From contig CANRJG010000015.1 of NCBI GenBank assembly GCA_947630875.1, positions 1-47,660 of the forward strand: a DNA stretch of 47,660 bases. Direction: 5' to 3'. The notes under the pieces are model-generated. The model was given only the letters and a program-made list of their open reading frames with translations. It did no database searches and was not told the DNA's origin. Source of the stretch: an uncultured Lachnospiraceae bacterium. Lineage in GTDB: Bacteria; Bacillota; Clostridia; Lachnospirales; Lachnospiraceae. Positions 1 through 7,373 of the stretch are shown piece after piece. Both the position numbers and the translations under genes were made by a program. Position 1 is the first letter of the stretch. Every line of letters begins with the position of its first letter.

Positions 1-620
1 GTGCTGACTATCCGCTTGTGACTGCGCTGCATTGCCTCGGCGTCGTGACTGTAAAACGGGCTGCCCTGCTGATTGACCATGATGCCGTCGTCCTTCAGCG
101 CGTTGTAGCAGTTGCCGTAAAATTCCCGGGTAAAGAGACCTTCCGAAGGGCCAAAGGGGTCCGTGGAATCCACGATAATCAGATCGTAAACCTTTTCACA
201 GCGCCGGATAAATTTCAGCGCGTTTTCAAAATGGATATGCACCCGGCGGTCGTCCATCCGGCAGGCGTTGCCGCGGCAGGCCTCCAGCACCATGGGATCC
301 ATTTCCACCAGATCGATGCGCTCCACCCGGTCATAGCGGGTCAGTTCGCTGACCACGCCGCCGTCGCCTGCGCCGATCACCAGAATATCCCGGATGCCCT
401 GATGCACGGACATGGGCACATGGGTAATCATTTCATCATAGATAAATTCGTCCCGCTCCGTAAGCATGACATTGCCGTCCAGGGTCAGCACCCGCCCGAA
501 CTCGGGGGTTTCAAAAATATCGATATGCTGATAATCGCTTTGCTTCGAATAAAGATGCCTGGTGACCCGGATGCTGTGTTTCACATCCGGCGTATGAAAT
601 TCACTGAACCACATTTCCAT
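1..620 (-). CDS. speE: Spermidine synthase, 3' end cut by window edge
   Basis: Transfers the aminopropyl group of decarboxylated S-adenosylmethionine to putrescine in the cytoplasm. The visible 206 residues start MEMWFSEFHT and hold the family landmarks: the N-terminal beta-strand region, a LTLDGNVMLTERDEF stretch, the nucleotide-binding loop VIGAGDGGVVSELTRY, the acidic VEMDP that binds the substrate ribose, and the catalytic-loop motif IIVDSTDPFGP. The C-terminal third lies beyond position 1. The ATG at 620 follows a GGGAGGAA ribosome binding site. It begins 22 bases after the stop of the upstream decarboxylase gene, so the two form one minus-strand polyamine operon. The family assignment is secure; substrate choice (putrescine versus another diamine) cannot be read from this fragment. 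Confidence 0.95.
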   Translation of the reverse strand, partial: MEMWFSEFHTPDVKHSIRVTRHLYSKQSDYQHIDIFETPEFGRVLTLDGNVMLTERDEFIYDEMITHVPMSVHQGIRDILVIGAGDGGVVSELTRYDRVERIDLVEMDPMVLEACRGNACRMDDRRVHIHFENALKFIRRCEKVYDLIIVDSTDPFGPSEGLFTREFYGNCYNALKDDGIMVNQQGSPFYSHDAEAMQRSHKRIVS

Positions 621-642
621 TGCAGGTTCCTCCCATCAGATA

Positions 643-2103
643 TTACGCCAGTACGTTGATGTGCTTCAGCTCCGGATCTTCCGAGCCGGTCATGCTGCAG
701 CCTTTTTCCTGTGCGTAGCGGATGTGCTCGAGAATTTCGGCGGTGATCCGCTCTCCCGGAGCCAGAAGGGGAATACCCGGGGGATAGCACATGACGAATT
801 CGCTGCATATCCGGCCTTCGCTTTCTTCCAGCGGCAGACTGGTCTTTTCGGCGTAAAAGGCGTCCTGGGGGCTCATGACTACCACAGGATCGATGTATTC
901 CTGACTCAGCAGGCCGGTGCCGTCTTTCTGGTAGCGTCTGCGGATCTCCGCCAGAGCGCTGACCAGACGCTCCACCTCCTGAATCCGGTCGCCGATGGAA
1001 AGATAGGCCAGAATGTTGCCGATATCGCCGAATTCAATCTGTATATCATATTCGTCTCTTAAATAATCATAAACCTCGATGCCGGCCAGACCGATATCCA
1101 GCGTGTGCACACTCAGTTTTGTGGTATCAAAATCAAAAATCGAATTGCCGTTGATCAGTTCCCGGCCGAAGGCATAGTATCCGCCCACCGCGTTGATTTC
1201 CTGTCGGGCGTATTCCGCCATGTCGGCCACCTGATGAAAGACGTCCCGTCCCCGCAGCGCCAGATTGCGGCGGCTGATATCGAGGCTGGACATCAGCAGG
1301 TAACTGCCGGAAGTGGTCTGGGTCAGGTTAATGATCTGCCGCACATAACCGGCCTGTACGCCGGGACCCGTCAGCAGAAGACTGGACTGGGTGAGGCTGC
1401 CGCCGCTTTTGTGCATGGACACGCAGGCCATATCCGCGCCTGCCGCCATAGCGGCTGCCGGCAGTCCGCCGCCGAAATAAAAATGGGTGCCGTGGGCTTC
1501 ATCGGCCAGACAAAGCATGCCCGCCTCGTGGGCCATCCGGACAATAGCCCGCAGATCGCTGCAGATTCCGTAATAGGTGGGATTGTTCACCAGCACGGCC
1601 ACCGCATTTGGGTGTGCGGCGATGGCTTTTGCCACCTGTTCCCGTTTCATGCCCAGAGAAATACCCAGCCGGTGATCCACTTCCGGGTTGACATAAACCG
1701 GAACGGCGCCGCAGAGTACCAGGGCGTTGATGACGCTTTTGTGCACATTCCGGGGCAGAATAATTTCGTCCCCCCGTTTGCAGACGGAAAGAATCATGCT
1801 TTGGACCGAGCTGGTGGTGCCGCCCACCATCAGAAAGGCATGGGCCGCGCCGAAAGCGTCGGCGGCCAGATCCTCCGCTTCACGGATGACGGAAACGGGA
1901 TGGCACAGATTGTCCAGAGGACGCATACTGTTGACGTCCACGCCCACGTAGCGCTGTCCCAGAAACGCGGTCAGCTCCGGATTGCCGCGGCCCCGTTTGT
2001 GCCCCGGCACGTCGAAGGGAACTACGCGCATTTTCCGGAAAGTTTCCAGCGCCTCGTAAATCGGCGCACGGTTTTGATTCAGACGGGTTCGGTTGACTAT
2101 CAA
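643..2103 (-). CDS. speA: Orn/Lys/Arg decarboxylase family protein (SpeA-like)
   Basis: PLP-dependent amino acid decarboxylase of the short Bacillus SpeA-like group (486 residues here); it most likely makes agmatine or cadaverine/putrescine for the polyamine route completed by the adjacent speE. Seen: an N-terminal VPGHKRG motif, GGTTSSVQ phosphate-binding segment, DEAHGTHFYF with the cofactor aspartate (about residue 201), and SMHKSGGSLTQSS with the Schiff-base lysine (about 232). The start chosen is TTG at 2103, preceded nine bases upstream by AGGGAG. An alternative start exists: an ATG at 2196 with a perfect AGGAGG seven bases before it lies inside the adjacent repeat unit and is in frame, which would add 31 residues (MRSITQNAFRRLGRC...). 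Homologues should start near the TTG, so the extension is repeat-derived. Which amino acid is decarboxylated is not decided. Confidence 0.92.
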   Translation of the reverse strand: MIVNRTRLNQNRAPIYEALETFRKMRVVPFDVPGHKRGRGNPELTAFLGQRYVGVDVNSMRPLDNLCHPVSVIREAEDLAADAFGAAHAFLMVGGTTSSVQSMILSVCKRGDEIILPRNVHKSVINALVLCGAVPVYVNPEVDHRLGISLGMKREQVAKAIAAHPNAVAVLVNNPTYYGICSDLRAIVRMAHEAGMLCLADEAHGTHFYFGGGLPAAAMAAGADMACVSMHKSGGSLTQSSLLLTGPGVQAGYVRQIINLTQTTSGSYLLMSSLDISRRNLALRGRDVFHQVADMAEYARQEINAVGGYYAFGRELINGNSIFDFDTTKLSVHTLDIGLAGIEVYDYLRDEYDIQIEFGDIGNILAYLSIGDRIQEVERLVSALAEIRRRYQKDGTGLLSQEYIDPVVVMSPQDAFYAEKTSLPLEESEGRICSEFVMCYPPGIPLLAPGERITAEILEHIRYAQEKGCSMTGSEDPELKHINVLA

Positions 2104-2124
2104 TTCTATTTTCTCCCTACTAGT

Positions 2125-2209
2125 AAGGTATCGGCACGCGCGCCTTAAGGCGCACCTGCCAAGTCGTCGGAAGGCATTTTGAGTTATGCTTCGCATAAGC
2201 CTTCCTCCT
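2125..2209 (-). repeat. 85-bp repeat, unit 1 (speA leader)
   Basis: First full copy of an 85-bp unit that occurs five times within 1.4 kb plus one fragment near era. Read on the minus strand it runs AGGAGG, seven bases, ATG in a hairpin (TTATGC-GAA-GCATAA inside GGAAGGC/GCCTTCC), then a GC-rich palindrome around GCGCCTTAAGGCGC, ending GTGCCGATACC. This copy ends about 10 bases before the speA ribosome binding site and its ATG (2196) is in frame with speA. Confidence 0.95.
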
Positions 2210-2294
2210 AAGGTATCGGCACGCGCGCCTTATGGCGCACCTGCCAAGTCGTCGGAAGGCATTTTGAGTTATGCTTCGCATAAGCCTTCCTCCT
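2210..2294 (-). repeat. 85-bp repeat, unit 2 (speA leader)
   Basis: Second full unit, exactly 85 bases after the first and nearly identical; the palindrome is GCGCCTTATGGCGC instead of CCTTAAGG. It carries the same AGGAGG (2289-2294) and ATG (2281). Because 85 is not a multiple of three, its reading frame enters unit 1 in another frame and stops before speA, giving a roughly 50-codon mini-ORF. Confidence 0.95.
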
Positions 2295-2321
2295 AAGGTA
2301 TCGGTACGCGCGCCGATGGCG
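2295..2321 (-). repeat. 85-bp repeat, truncated unit 3
   Basis: Starts on the same 85-base period and matches the first 27 bases of the unit (GGTATCGGTACGCGCGCC, then GGCGC) before similarity stops. The half carrying the ribosome binding site and ATG is missing. Confidence 0.85.
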
Positions 2322-2353
2322 CCGGCATCTTTTCATCCAACATTCCGTCTGTC

Positions 2354-2382
2354 AGTTTAGCATAATTCGGGGGAAATGTAAA
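2354..2382 (-). promoter_or_regulatory. Promoter of speA-speE
   Basis: Minus strand TTTACA, 17 bases, TAAACT, with TG at the extended -10 position (TATGC before the -10). Transcription would start near 2347, giving speA a leader of about 240 bases that contains all the upstream repeat units. It lies just past the tRNA-Ser terminator. Confidence 0.65.
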
Positions 2383-2430
2383 AGAATTTCTGGAAATATC
2401 CCTGATTTGTCAAAACGGGAAAGAGAACGA

Positions 2431-2471
2431 AAAAAGGACCCGCAAAAACCGTAAGGTTTTGGGTCCTTTTT
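2431..2471 (-). terminator. Intrinsic terminator after the tRNA-Ser pair
   Basis: Near-perfect inverted repeat: AAAAAGGACCC and AAAACC arms around a GTAA loop, then GGGTCCTTTTT. It lies four bases past the 3' end of tRNA-Ser(GGA) and separates the tRNA unit from the speA promoter. The A and T runs on both sides make it usable in either direction. Confidence 0.85.
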
Positions 2472-2474
2472 AAA

Positions 2475-2563
2475 CGGAGAAGGAGGGATTTGAACCCTCG
2501 CGCCGCTATTAACGACCTACTCCCTTTCCAGGGGAGCCCCTTCAGCCGCTTGGGTACTTCTCC
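2475..2563 (-). tRNA. tRNA-Ser (GGA)
   Basis: 89-base class II tRNA. Acceptor arms GGAGAAG/CTTCTCC, discriminator G, anticodon stem CTCCC/GGGAG with loop CTGGAAA (anticodon GGA), a long variable arm, and T arm with GGTTCAAATCC. CCA is not encoded. It decodes UCC/UCU. Confidence 0.97.
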
Positions 2564-2592
2564 AGCTGAATAAAAATATAATGTATGGAAAA

Positions 2593-2678
2593 CGGAGAAG
2601 GTAGGATTCGAACCCACGGCCCCTTTCGGAGTCACTGGTTTTCAAGACCAGCTCCTTCAACCACTCGGACACTTCTCC
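2593..2678 (-). tRNA. tRNA-Ser (UGA)
   Basis: 86-base class II tRNA with the same acceptor arms (GGAGAAG/CTTCTCC) as its neighbour, anticodon stem CTGGT/ACCAG and loop CTTGAAA (anticodon TGA), long variable arm, and GGTTCGAATCC T arm. No encoded CCA. It is transcribed first, 29 bases ahead of tRNA-Ser(GGA). Confidence 0.97.
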
Positions 2679-2708
2679 ATTGTCTGTGCTGCCGCACAGG
2701 CAAAGATT

Positions 2709-2737
2709 ATCTTAGCATTATCGTTTTCCGATGTCAA
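2709..2737 (-). promoter_or_regulatory. Promoter of the tRNA-Ser pair
   Basis: Minus strand TTGACA, 17 bases, TAAGAT, with TG at the extended -10 position. It is 30 bases upstream of tRNA-Ser(UGA). Confidence 0.8.
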
Positions 2738-2775
2738 GAAAAAAATCAGCGGGCATTTGCCCCGGGGATTTTGGC

Positions 2776-2804
2776 TATACATTTTCCGCCGGAAATGCTA
2801 TAAT
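2776..2804 (+). promoter_or_regulatory. Promoter of the DUF5662-type gene
   Basis: TATACA, 17 bases, TATAAT, with an extended -10 (TGC directly before TATAAT). It is 31 bases ahead of the ATG at 2836 and divergent from the tRNA-Ser promoter. Confidence 0.65.
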
Positions 2805-2835
2805 GCACCTTGAAAAACGATAAAGGAGAGGTTTT

Positions 2836-3402
2836 ATGCATCCGTTCAAGCATCTGAAAGTGATCTTAAAACACCGGCATCAGGTAATCCGGCACTGCTT
2901 CCGCGCCGGCATCGGATGGCAGGGACTGCGGCATGACCTGTCCAAATTTTCACCGGAAGAATTTATCGCAGGGGCCAGATATTTTCAGGGTTCCAGAAGC
3001 CCCAACGAAGGAGAGCGGGAGGCCGTGGGCTATTCCCGGGCATGGATGCACCACAAAGGCAGAAACAAGCACCACTTCGAATACTGGACCGACTATGATC
3101 CGGTGAAAAAGCAGATGCGGGCCGTACCCATGCCGGTCCGGTATGCGGCCGAAATGTTCTGCGACCGGGTGGCGGCCAGCAAGGTCTATCTGAAGGAAAA
3201 CTACAATGACGGCAGCGCCCTGGCGTATTTTCAGCGGGGCAAGGCTAACCGGTCCATTCATCCGGAAACCTCTGCTCTACTGGAATCGTGGCTGGTGCTT
3301 TTGAGCGAAGAAGGGGAACAGGCGGCCTTTGCCGCGGTGCGGCAGAAGGTATCGGCACGCGCGCCGGGAGCGCACCTGCCAAGTCGTCGGAAGGCATTTT
3401 GA
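2836..3402 (+). CDS. DUF5662 family protein with repeat-encoded C-terminus
   Basis: Small soluble protein of unknown function that I recognise as DUF5662-like. Seen: LRHDLSKFSPEEF (His33-Asp34) and a histidine cluster MHHKGRNKHHFEYW (His72, 73, 79, 80), which resembles a metal-binding HD-like arrangement; no activity can be assigned. A clear AAAGGAGAG site precedes the ATG. The oddity is the 3' end: from codon 171 (base 3346) the frame runs inside a repeat unit, which supplies the last 18 residues (KVSARAPGAHLPSRRKAF) and the stop codon. The native C-terminus was probably near residue 170, so the repeat either replaced it or extended it. It sits alone, between divergent tRNAs and the next promoter. 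Confidence 0.75.
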   Translation: MHPFKHLKVILKHRHQVIRHCFRAGIGWQGLRHDLSKFSPEEFIAGARYFQGSRSPNEGEREAVGYSRAWMHHKGRNKHHFEYWTDYDPVKKQMRAVPMPVRYAAEMFCDRVAASKVYLKENYNDGSALAYFQRGKANRSIHPETSALLESWLVLLSEEGEQAAFAAVRQKVSARAPGAHLPSRRKAF

Positions 3403-3429
3403 GTTATGCTTCGCATAAGCCTTCCTCCT
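3346..3429 (-). repeat. 84-bp repeat, unit 4 (3' end of DUF5662-type gene)
   Basis: Same element as at 2125, one base shorter in the GC-rich palindrome (GCGCGCCGGGAGCGC). It overlaps the last 18 codons and stop of the DUF5662-type gene, which reads it in the direction opposite to its own AGGAGG-ATG. Confidence 0.95.
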
Positions 3430-3513
3430 AAGGAAGCGGCACGCGCGCCGGGGGCGCACCTGCCAAGTCGTCGGAAGGCATTTTGAGTTATGCTTCGCAT
3501 AAGCCTTCCTCCT
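3430..3513 (-). repeat. 84-bp repeat, unit 5
   Basis: Follows unit 4 directly; begins AAGGAAGCGG instead of AAGGTATCGG. Since 84 is a multiple of three, the minus-strand frame starting MRSITQNAFRRLGRC stays open through both units, a frame with no plausible gene attached. Confidence 0.95.
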
Positions 3514-3542
3514 ACTGTCCGGGCGGCAGCGTCCAAAACCCC

Positions 3543-3571
3543 TTGACAGCCGGCCGCTCCTGTGGTAGCAT
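3543..3571 (+). promoter_or_regulatory. Promoter of the CorC-type gene
   Basis: Consensus TTGACA, 17 bases, TAGCAT (4 of 6 matches) with TGG as extended -10. Transcription would begin near 3578, some 180 bases before the coding start. Confidence 0.65.
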
Positions 3572-3577
3572 AATAGC

Positions 3578-3740
3578 ACTTATATAGTCGGAGGAACCAT
3601 ATATTATGGACGACGGTCCTGCCCGAAGTTGCGGGTTCAGTTACATAATCTGTTATTACCACTTTTACCATAAATTGCTTTGTTGAAAAAAGACGTGCTT
3701 TTTAAGCAGGTCTTTTTGTCGTGTTTACGGTTTTACCAAT
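3578..3740 (+). promoter_or_regulatory. Unidentified structured 5' leader, possible riboswitch
   Basis: Between promoter and coding start lie about 160 untranslated bases with several short hairpins: CCATA/TATGG (3597-3609), GGAC-GACG-GTCC (3608-3619) and CCCG-AAGTTG-CGGG (about 3622-3635), then a U-rich stretch and an intrinsic terminator. A terminator between promoter and gene is the layout of a transcription-attenuating riboswitch. I compared it from memory with M-box, yybP-ykoY, NiCo, fluoride, THF and preQ1 consensus sequences and it matches none. A magnesium- or metal-related ligand would fit the downstream CNNM/CorC gene, but that is inference. Confidence 0.45.
3686..3717 (+). terminator. 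Intrinsic terminator inside the CorC-type leader
   Basis: AAAAAGAC and TGCTT pair with AAGCA and GTCTTTTT around a TTT loop, with one G-G mismatch, ending in a T run. It lies 45 bases upstream of the ATG, so it must be read through for the gene to be expressed. Confidence 0.75.
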
Positions 3741-3761
3741 TTGAGAGGATGGACATTCATT

Positions 3762-5099
3762 ATGGGAAAAATAGGGCAGCAGCTTCTGCTGCAGCTGATA
3801 CTGATACTTTTAAACTCGTTTTTCGCGGCGGCGGAAATCGCGGTTATCTCGCTGAATGACGCGAAGGTGAAAAAACTGGCGGAAAGCGGCGACAAAAAAG
3901 CGGCGACGATGCTGAAGATGGTGGAGGAACCCAACGGCTTTCTTTCTACCATCCAGATCTGTATCACCCTGGCCGGTTTCTTAGGTTCCGCGTTCGCGGC
4001 GGATACCTTTTCCGATATGCTGGTGGGCTGGATGGTCCGACATGAATTTCTGGCGCTGTCGGAAAATGTGCTGAACAGCATTTCGGTTGTTATTATTACC
4101 ATTATTCTTTCTTATTTTACGCTGGTACTTGGAGAACTGGTGCCCAAGCGCATCGCCATGCGCAATCCGGACAAGCTGGCCCGGGCCGTCTGCGGTTTTA
4201 TCGCAGCCATGTCCACGATCTTAAAACCCATCGTATGGCTGCTTTCCAAATCCACAAATCTGGTGCTGCGCATCTTCCGGATCAATCCCAATGAAATCGG
4301 AGAAGACGTGACGGAGGACGACATCCGTGTCATGATCGACGCGGCGGAGGAAAAAGGCGACATCGACGCGGATTCCAGGGAAATGCTGGAAAACGTATTT
4401 GAATTTGACGATATTTCCGCCGGAGACGTGATGGTACACCGGACGGATATGACCGTCATTTACGACACGGATACGACGGAGGAAATCTTAAACACCATCG
4501 TGGAGAGCGGCTATTCCAGACTGCCTGTCTGCAGTGAAACCATCGACCAGGTCATCGGTCTGGTCCGGACGAGAGAACTGCTGCTGGCCCTTCGGGAAAA
4601 GGACAGCATCGATATCCGGGAAGTCATGCAGGAGGTATTCTACGTGCCGGAAACCATCAAGGCCAACCGGCTGCTGCAGGAAATGAAAAAGAACAAATCC
4701 CATATGGCGGTGGTGGTGGATGAATTCGGCGGTACCGCAGGGCTGGTGACGATGGAAGACCTGCTGGAAACCATCGTAGGGGATATCTATGACGAAACAG
4801 ACAAAGAGGAACCCAATGAAATCGAAGCGCTTTCGGAGGACAGCTGGCGGATTTCCGGCAATGCGGCCATGGACGACGTGGAAGAGCTGATCCACATGGA
4901 TCTGCCGCTGGACGAAGAAGAGTACAATACCTTCGGCGGCTTTATTATCGCCAATCTTTCCTATATTCCCCATGCGGGAGATCATCCCCAGTTCGATTAC
5001 GGCGACTTTTCCGTTTACGTGGAGCAGGTAGGCGACCGGCGTATCGAGTGGGCAAAGGTGGTCCGGAAAGAATCGGAAAACCTGCCGGACGAAGATTGA
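3762..5099 (+). CDS. Hemolysin C/CorC (CNNM) family transporter
   Basis: 445-residue membrane protein of the CNNM/CorC family, implicated in Mg2+ (or other divalent cation) efflux. Domain order: four hydrophobic segments of the CNNM/DUF21 domain in the first ~170 residues (LILILLNSFFAAAEIAVISLN is the usual opening), a CBS pair at about 195-330 (DVMVHRTDM ... HMAVVVDEFGGTAGLVTMEDLLETIVGDI), and a C-terminal CorC_HlyC domain (about 345-425, containing DLPLDEEEYNTFGGF). ATG 3762 is used because hydrophobic family members begin here; an in-frame TTG at 3741 is the alternative. The gene is preceded by a terminator-bearing leader, and the -35 box of the next gene overlaps its stop codon. Transport direction and ion are not visible. 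Confidence 0.92.
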   Translation: MGKIGQQLLLQLILILLNSFFAAAEIAVISLNDAKVKKLAESGDKKAATMLKMVEEPNGFLSTIQICITLAGFLGSAFAADTFSDMLVGWMVRHEFLALSENVLNSISVVIITIILSYFTLVLGELVPKRIAMRNPDKLARAVCGFIAAMSTILKPIVWLLSKSTNLVLRIFRINPNEIGEDVTEDDIRVMIDAAEEKGDIDADSREMLENVFEFDDISAGDVMVHRTDMTVIYDTDTTEEILNTIVESGYSRLPVCSETIDQVIGLVRTRELLLALREKDSIDIREVMQEVFYVPETIKANRLLQEMKKNKSHMAVVVDEFGGTAGLVTMEDLLETIVGDIYDETDKEEPNEIEALSEDSWRISGNAAMDDVEELIHMDLPLDEEEYNTFGGFIIANLSYIPHAGDHPQFDYGDFSVYVEQVGDRRIEWAKVVRKESENLPDED

Positions 5100-5124
5100 C
5101 AAAAAAAGCGCCGGATGGTAATAT
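5096..5124 (+). promoter_or_regulatory. Promoter of the first dockerin/LamG gene
   Basis: Perfect TTGACA overlapping the upstream stop codon, 17 bases, TAATAT, with GATGG giving an extended -10. The strength of the match suggests high expression of the secreted protein. Confidence 0.82.
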
Positions 5125-5185
5125 AGACAGTATAAAATGTTATCGTATGGCAGGATTGCCATATCATCAAACAAGGAGGGTATAT

Positions 5186-7267
5186 ATGAGACAAAAAAAA
5201 GTATTCCATGCGGTGATCTCCGCGATGCTGACACTGAGTCTTGCAGTTCCGGCTGTTTCGCTGGGAGCGGTGCCGGCAGCTGCGGACGAGGCTGCAAAAC
5301 CGATTGCCGTGTATGACTTTGAAGACGGACTTCGGTGGTTTTACGACAACGACAAGGACAATTTTGAAATCGTATCGTCAGGTACGCTTGTCGTGAAAAA
5401 AGAGGGCGAGCAGATCGAAGAAGGCAAGGATCTGGTAGACGCCAACGGCTTTTTATATCAGGGAAGCGGCGATTCCGCACACTATGCGCTGCAGCAGGTT
5501 TCCAACCAGCCGGTCTGCGCATATGACGAGGAAAGAGGCACTGTTTTCAATCTCTGCAAGACGTACAAAGTAGAATCCCTTAAAAAGGACAAATCCGCAA
5601 CTATTGCAGGGGACGATAAAGCAACCGCTGCACTGGACGCGGCGCTTAAAGTGGGCGATGAAGTAAGAAAAGAAGCAACTTACAAATCCGCCATTACCTG
5701 CAGCAATCCCTTTGCCAAGCTGGATCAGGCGGGGGCCGTGCTTGCATTCTGGGGCAAGGCATCCGCAGACAAAGAAATGACGGACAAAACCGCATTCCTG
5801 GAATTTGACAAAGATACTACGGCTGTCAGCTTCTGCTTTGACACCGCATCCGCTGCTTCCGATGTGAAGGCAGGCGAGTGGCACTACTATACCTACGTGA
5901 TTTCCGCAGAAAAGATTGATACATATATTGACGGCAAAGCTGCGGAAGGTATGACAACCATCGACGGAGAAGCACCTGCAGATTATATCGCATTCTTAAA
6001 AGAAGCAAAGATTTATCTGGGCGCTACGAACCTCAGCACGGTGGAAACCCACGAAGCTACCAGACTGGACAATGTCAGCTTCTATAACTGCAGCATGACG
6101 GCGGAAGAAGTTGCTGCGCTGTACGAAGCGGAGACGGCAACCACCTCTGTAGACGTGACCAAGCCGGCTAAATTCATTGCGATGGATTCGGAAGAAAACT
6201 TTACAAGTATGGATGACAAAGCGCCCGGTGAAGTGAAAGACTTCAACATCAAGGGACATACGGTGAAGGGCGTTGCAGTGGCTGAAAATGCAAAGCAGTC
6301 GACGAAATCCGGTATCAAGCTGAGTGAAAATCCTTTTGCAGGCAATCGCCTGACAGGCGCCAGCATTTCCTTCTGGCTGCACAACAATGTCACAGCGAGA
6401 AAAGCGAATGCAGGAAAGACGACGCTGGACGATTCCTATGTACTTTCTTTTATAAACAAGGAAAAATACGTTTTCAACCCGAAGGAAGAAGACAAGAGCC
6501 AGAACGATATCACAACATTTAATTTTAAGACCAGTATGGCTTTCAACTTTAAGGAAGGTGCGCTGACCGACATAGGTACCGGCAACCAGTATTCGGGTCT
6601 GGCGGATGAGACAGCATCAGCCAAGTTTTTGGAAGATTCCGGAGACTGGCATTTCATCACGCTGAACATCAACAACAACGGCGTAACACCTTACTATGAC
6701 GGCGTGAAGGTAGAAGGGTATCTCCGCGGACAGGGCAACCGTTTTATGGACGGATATTATGTAAGATATGGAACTGATGGCAGCACAGAAAAAGGCGATC
6801 TTTACAATCCGGTGAAGCTGAATGGTATGTTCGGCGGCGACAACAATCAGAGAGCAACGGCGATGATGGCCGCGTTCGCTGATGCGGATATGGATATCTA
6901 TTTCGGATACTTCCCCAAATCACTGTCTTTGACGGAAGTGGGTTCTCCCATCGACGTTACCAGGATCAGCTTTTATGATGCCGAGCTGACGGATACAGAC
7001 GTGAAAGCCCTTTACGATCAGGAAATGGCTTATATCAATGCGCAGCCGGAATACAAGGAAGCACCTCAGGGCAAGATGGGCGATCTGAACGGAGACGAAA
7101 ATGTAACCGCAGCGGATGCGCTGGTTGCATTGCAGGTTGCTGCCAAGCTGACCGAAGAAACCGACGCATATCATACATACGGTGATATGAACGGCGACGG
7201 AAGCATTACGGCAGCGGATGCGCTGGTTATGCTGCAGATTGCTGCAAAACTGGTACCGGAATCGTGA
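5186..7267 (+). CDS. Secreted protein: two LamG-like modules and C-terminal dockerin
   Basis: 693-residue exported protein. A signal peptide (MRQKKVFHAVISAMLTLSLA..., likely cut after about residue 33) is followed by two concanavalin/LamG-like jelly-roll modules (about 38-355 and 370-625) with typical strands GEWHYYTYVI...DTYIDGKAAEG and DWHFITLNINN...PYYDGVKVEG. The C-terminus (631-693) is a type I dockerin with two calcium loops, DLNGDENVTAAD and DMNGDGSITAAD, each followed by an ALxxLQxAAKL helix. No catalytic domain is recognised, so a carbohydrate-binding or structural role is inferred. ATG 5186 follows AAGGAGGG; longer upstream starts would lack a signal peptide. A strong terminator follows. 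A dockerin implies a cohesin-bearing partner encoded elsewhere. Confidence 0.88.
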   Translation: MRQKKVFHAVISAMLTLSLAVPAVSLGAVPAAADEAAKPIAVYDFEDGLRWFYDNDKDNFEIVSSGTLVVKKEGEQIEEGKDLVDANGFLYQGSGDSAHYALQQVSNQPVCAYDEERGTVFNLCKTYKVESLKKDKSATIAGDDKATAALDAALKVGDEVRKEATYKSAITCSNPFAKLDQAGAVLAFWGKASADKEMTDKTAFLEFDKDTTAVSFCFDTASAASDVKAGEWHYYTYVISAEKIDTYIDGKAAEGMTTIDGEAPADYIAFLKEAKIYLGATNLSTVETHEATRLDNVSFYNCSMTAEEVAALYEAETATTSVDVTKPAKFIAMDSEENFTSMDDKAPGEVKDFNIKGHTVKGVAVAENAKQSTKSGIKLSENPFAGNRLTGASISFWLHNNVTARKANAGKTTLDDSYVLSFINKEKYVFNPKEEDKSQNDITTFNFKTSMAFNFKEGALTDIGTGNQYSGLADETASAKFLEDSGDWHFITLNINNNGVTPYYDGVKVEGYLRGQGNRFMDGYYVRYGTDGSTEKGDLYNPVKLNGMFGGDNNQRATAMMAAFADADMDIYFGYFPKSLSLTEVGSPIDVTRISFYDAELTDTDVKALYDQEMAYINAQPEYKEAPQGKMGDLNGDENVTAADALVALQVAAKLTEETDAYHTYGDMNGDGSITAADALVMLQIAAKLVPES

Positions 7268-7307
7268 GAAAGCGTTTGTCATAATCACTAATTTCTAAAA
7301 TCAAGAC

Positions 7308-7351
7308 AAAAAAAGCCACAATTTTTTCCCACAAAAATTGTGGCTTTTTTT
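7308..7351 (+). terminator. Strong terminator after the first dockerin gene
   Basis: Long perfect stem, AAAAAAAGCCACAATTTTT against AAAAATTGTGGCTTTTTTT with a short CCC-containing loop. It ends the first gene's transcript, so the next gene needs its own promoter. Confidence 0.95.
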
Positions 7352-7373
7352 CACGAAATCCGAACCATTCGGA

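Noticed and set aside
1105-2148. 347-codon open frame antisense to speA
   Set aside because: It covers the decarboxylase coding region in the opposite strand and shows no domain.
2125-3513. Repeat arrays as a CRISPR
   Set aside because: Units are 84-85 bases, contiguous, nearly identical throughout, and have no unique spacers; no cas genes are nearby.
3258-3671. 137-codon minus-strand frame through both repeat units
   Set aside because: It is open only because the 84-bp units keep frame; the coding sense has no similarity except to the repeat itself.
5048-5185. Upstream in-frame extension of the first dockerin gene
   Set aside because: It would start inside the CorC-type gene, place the promoter within coding sequence and bury the signal peptide.
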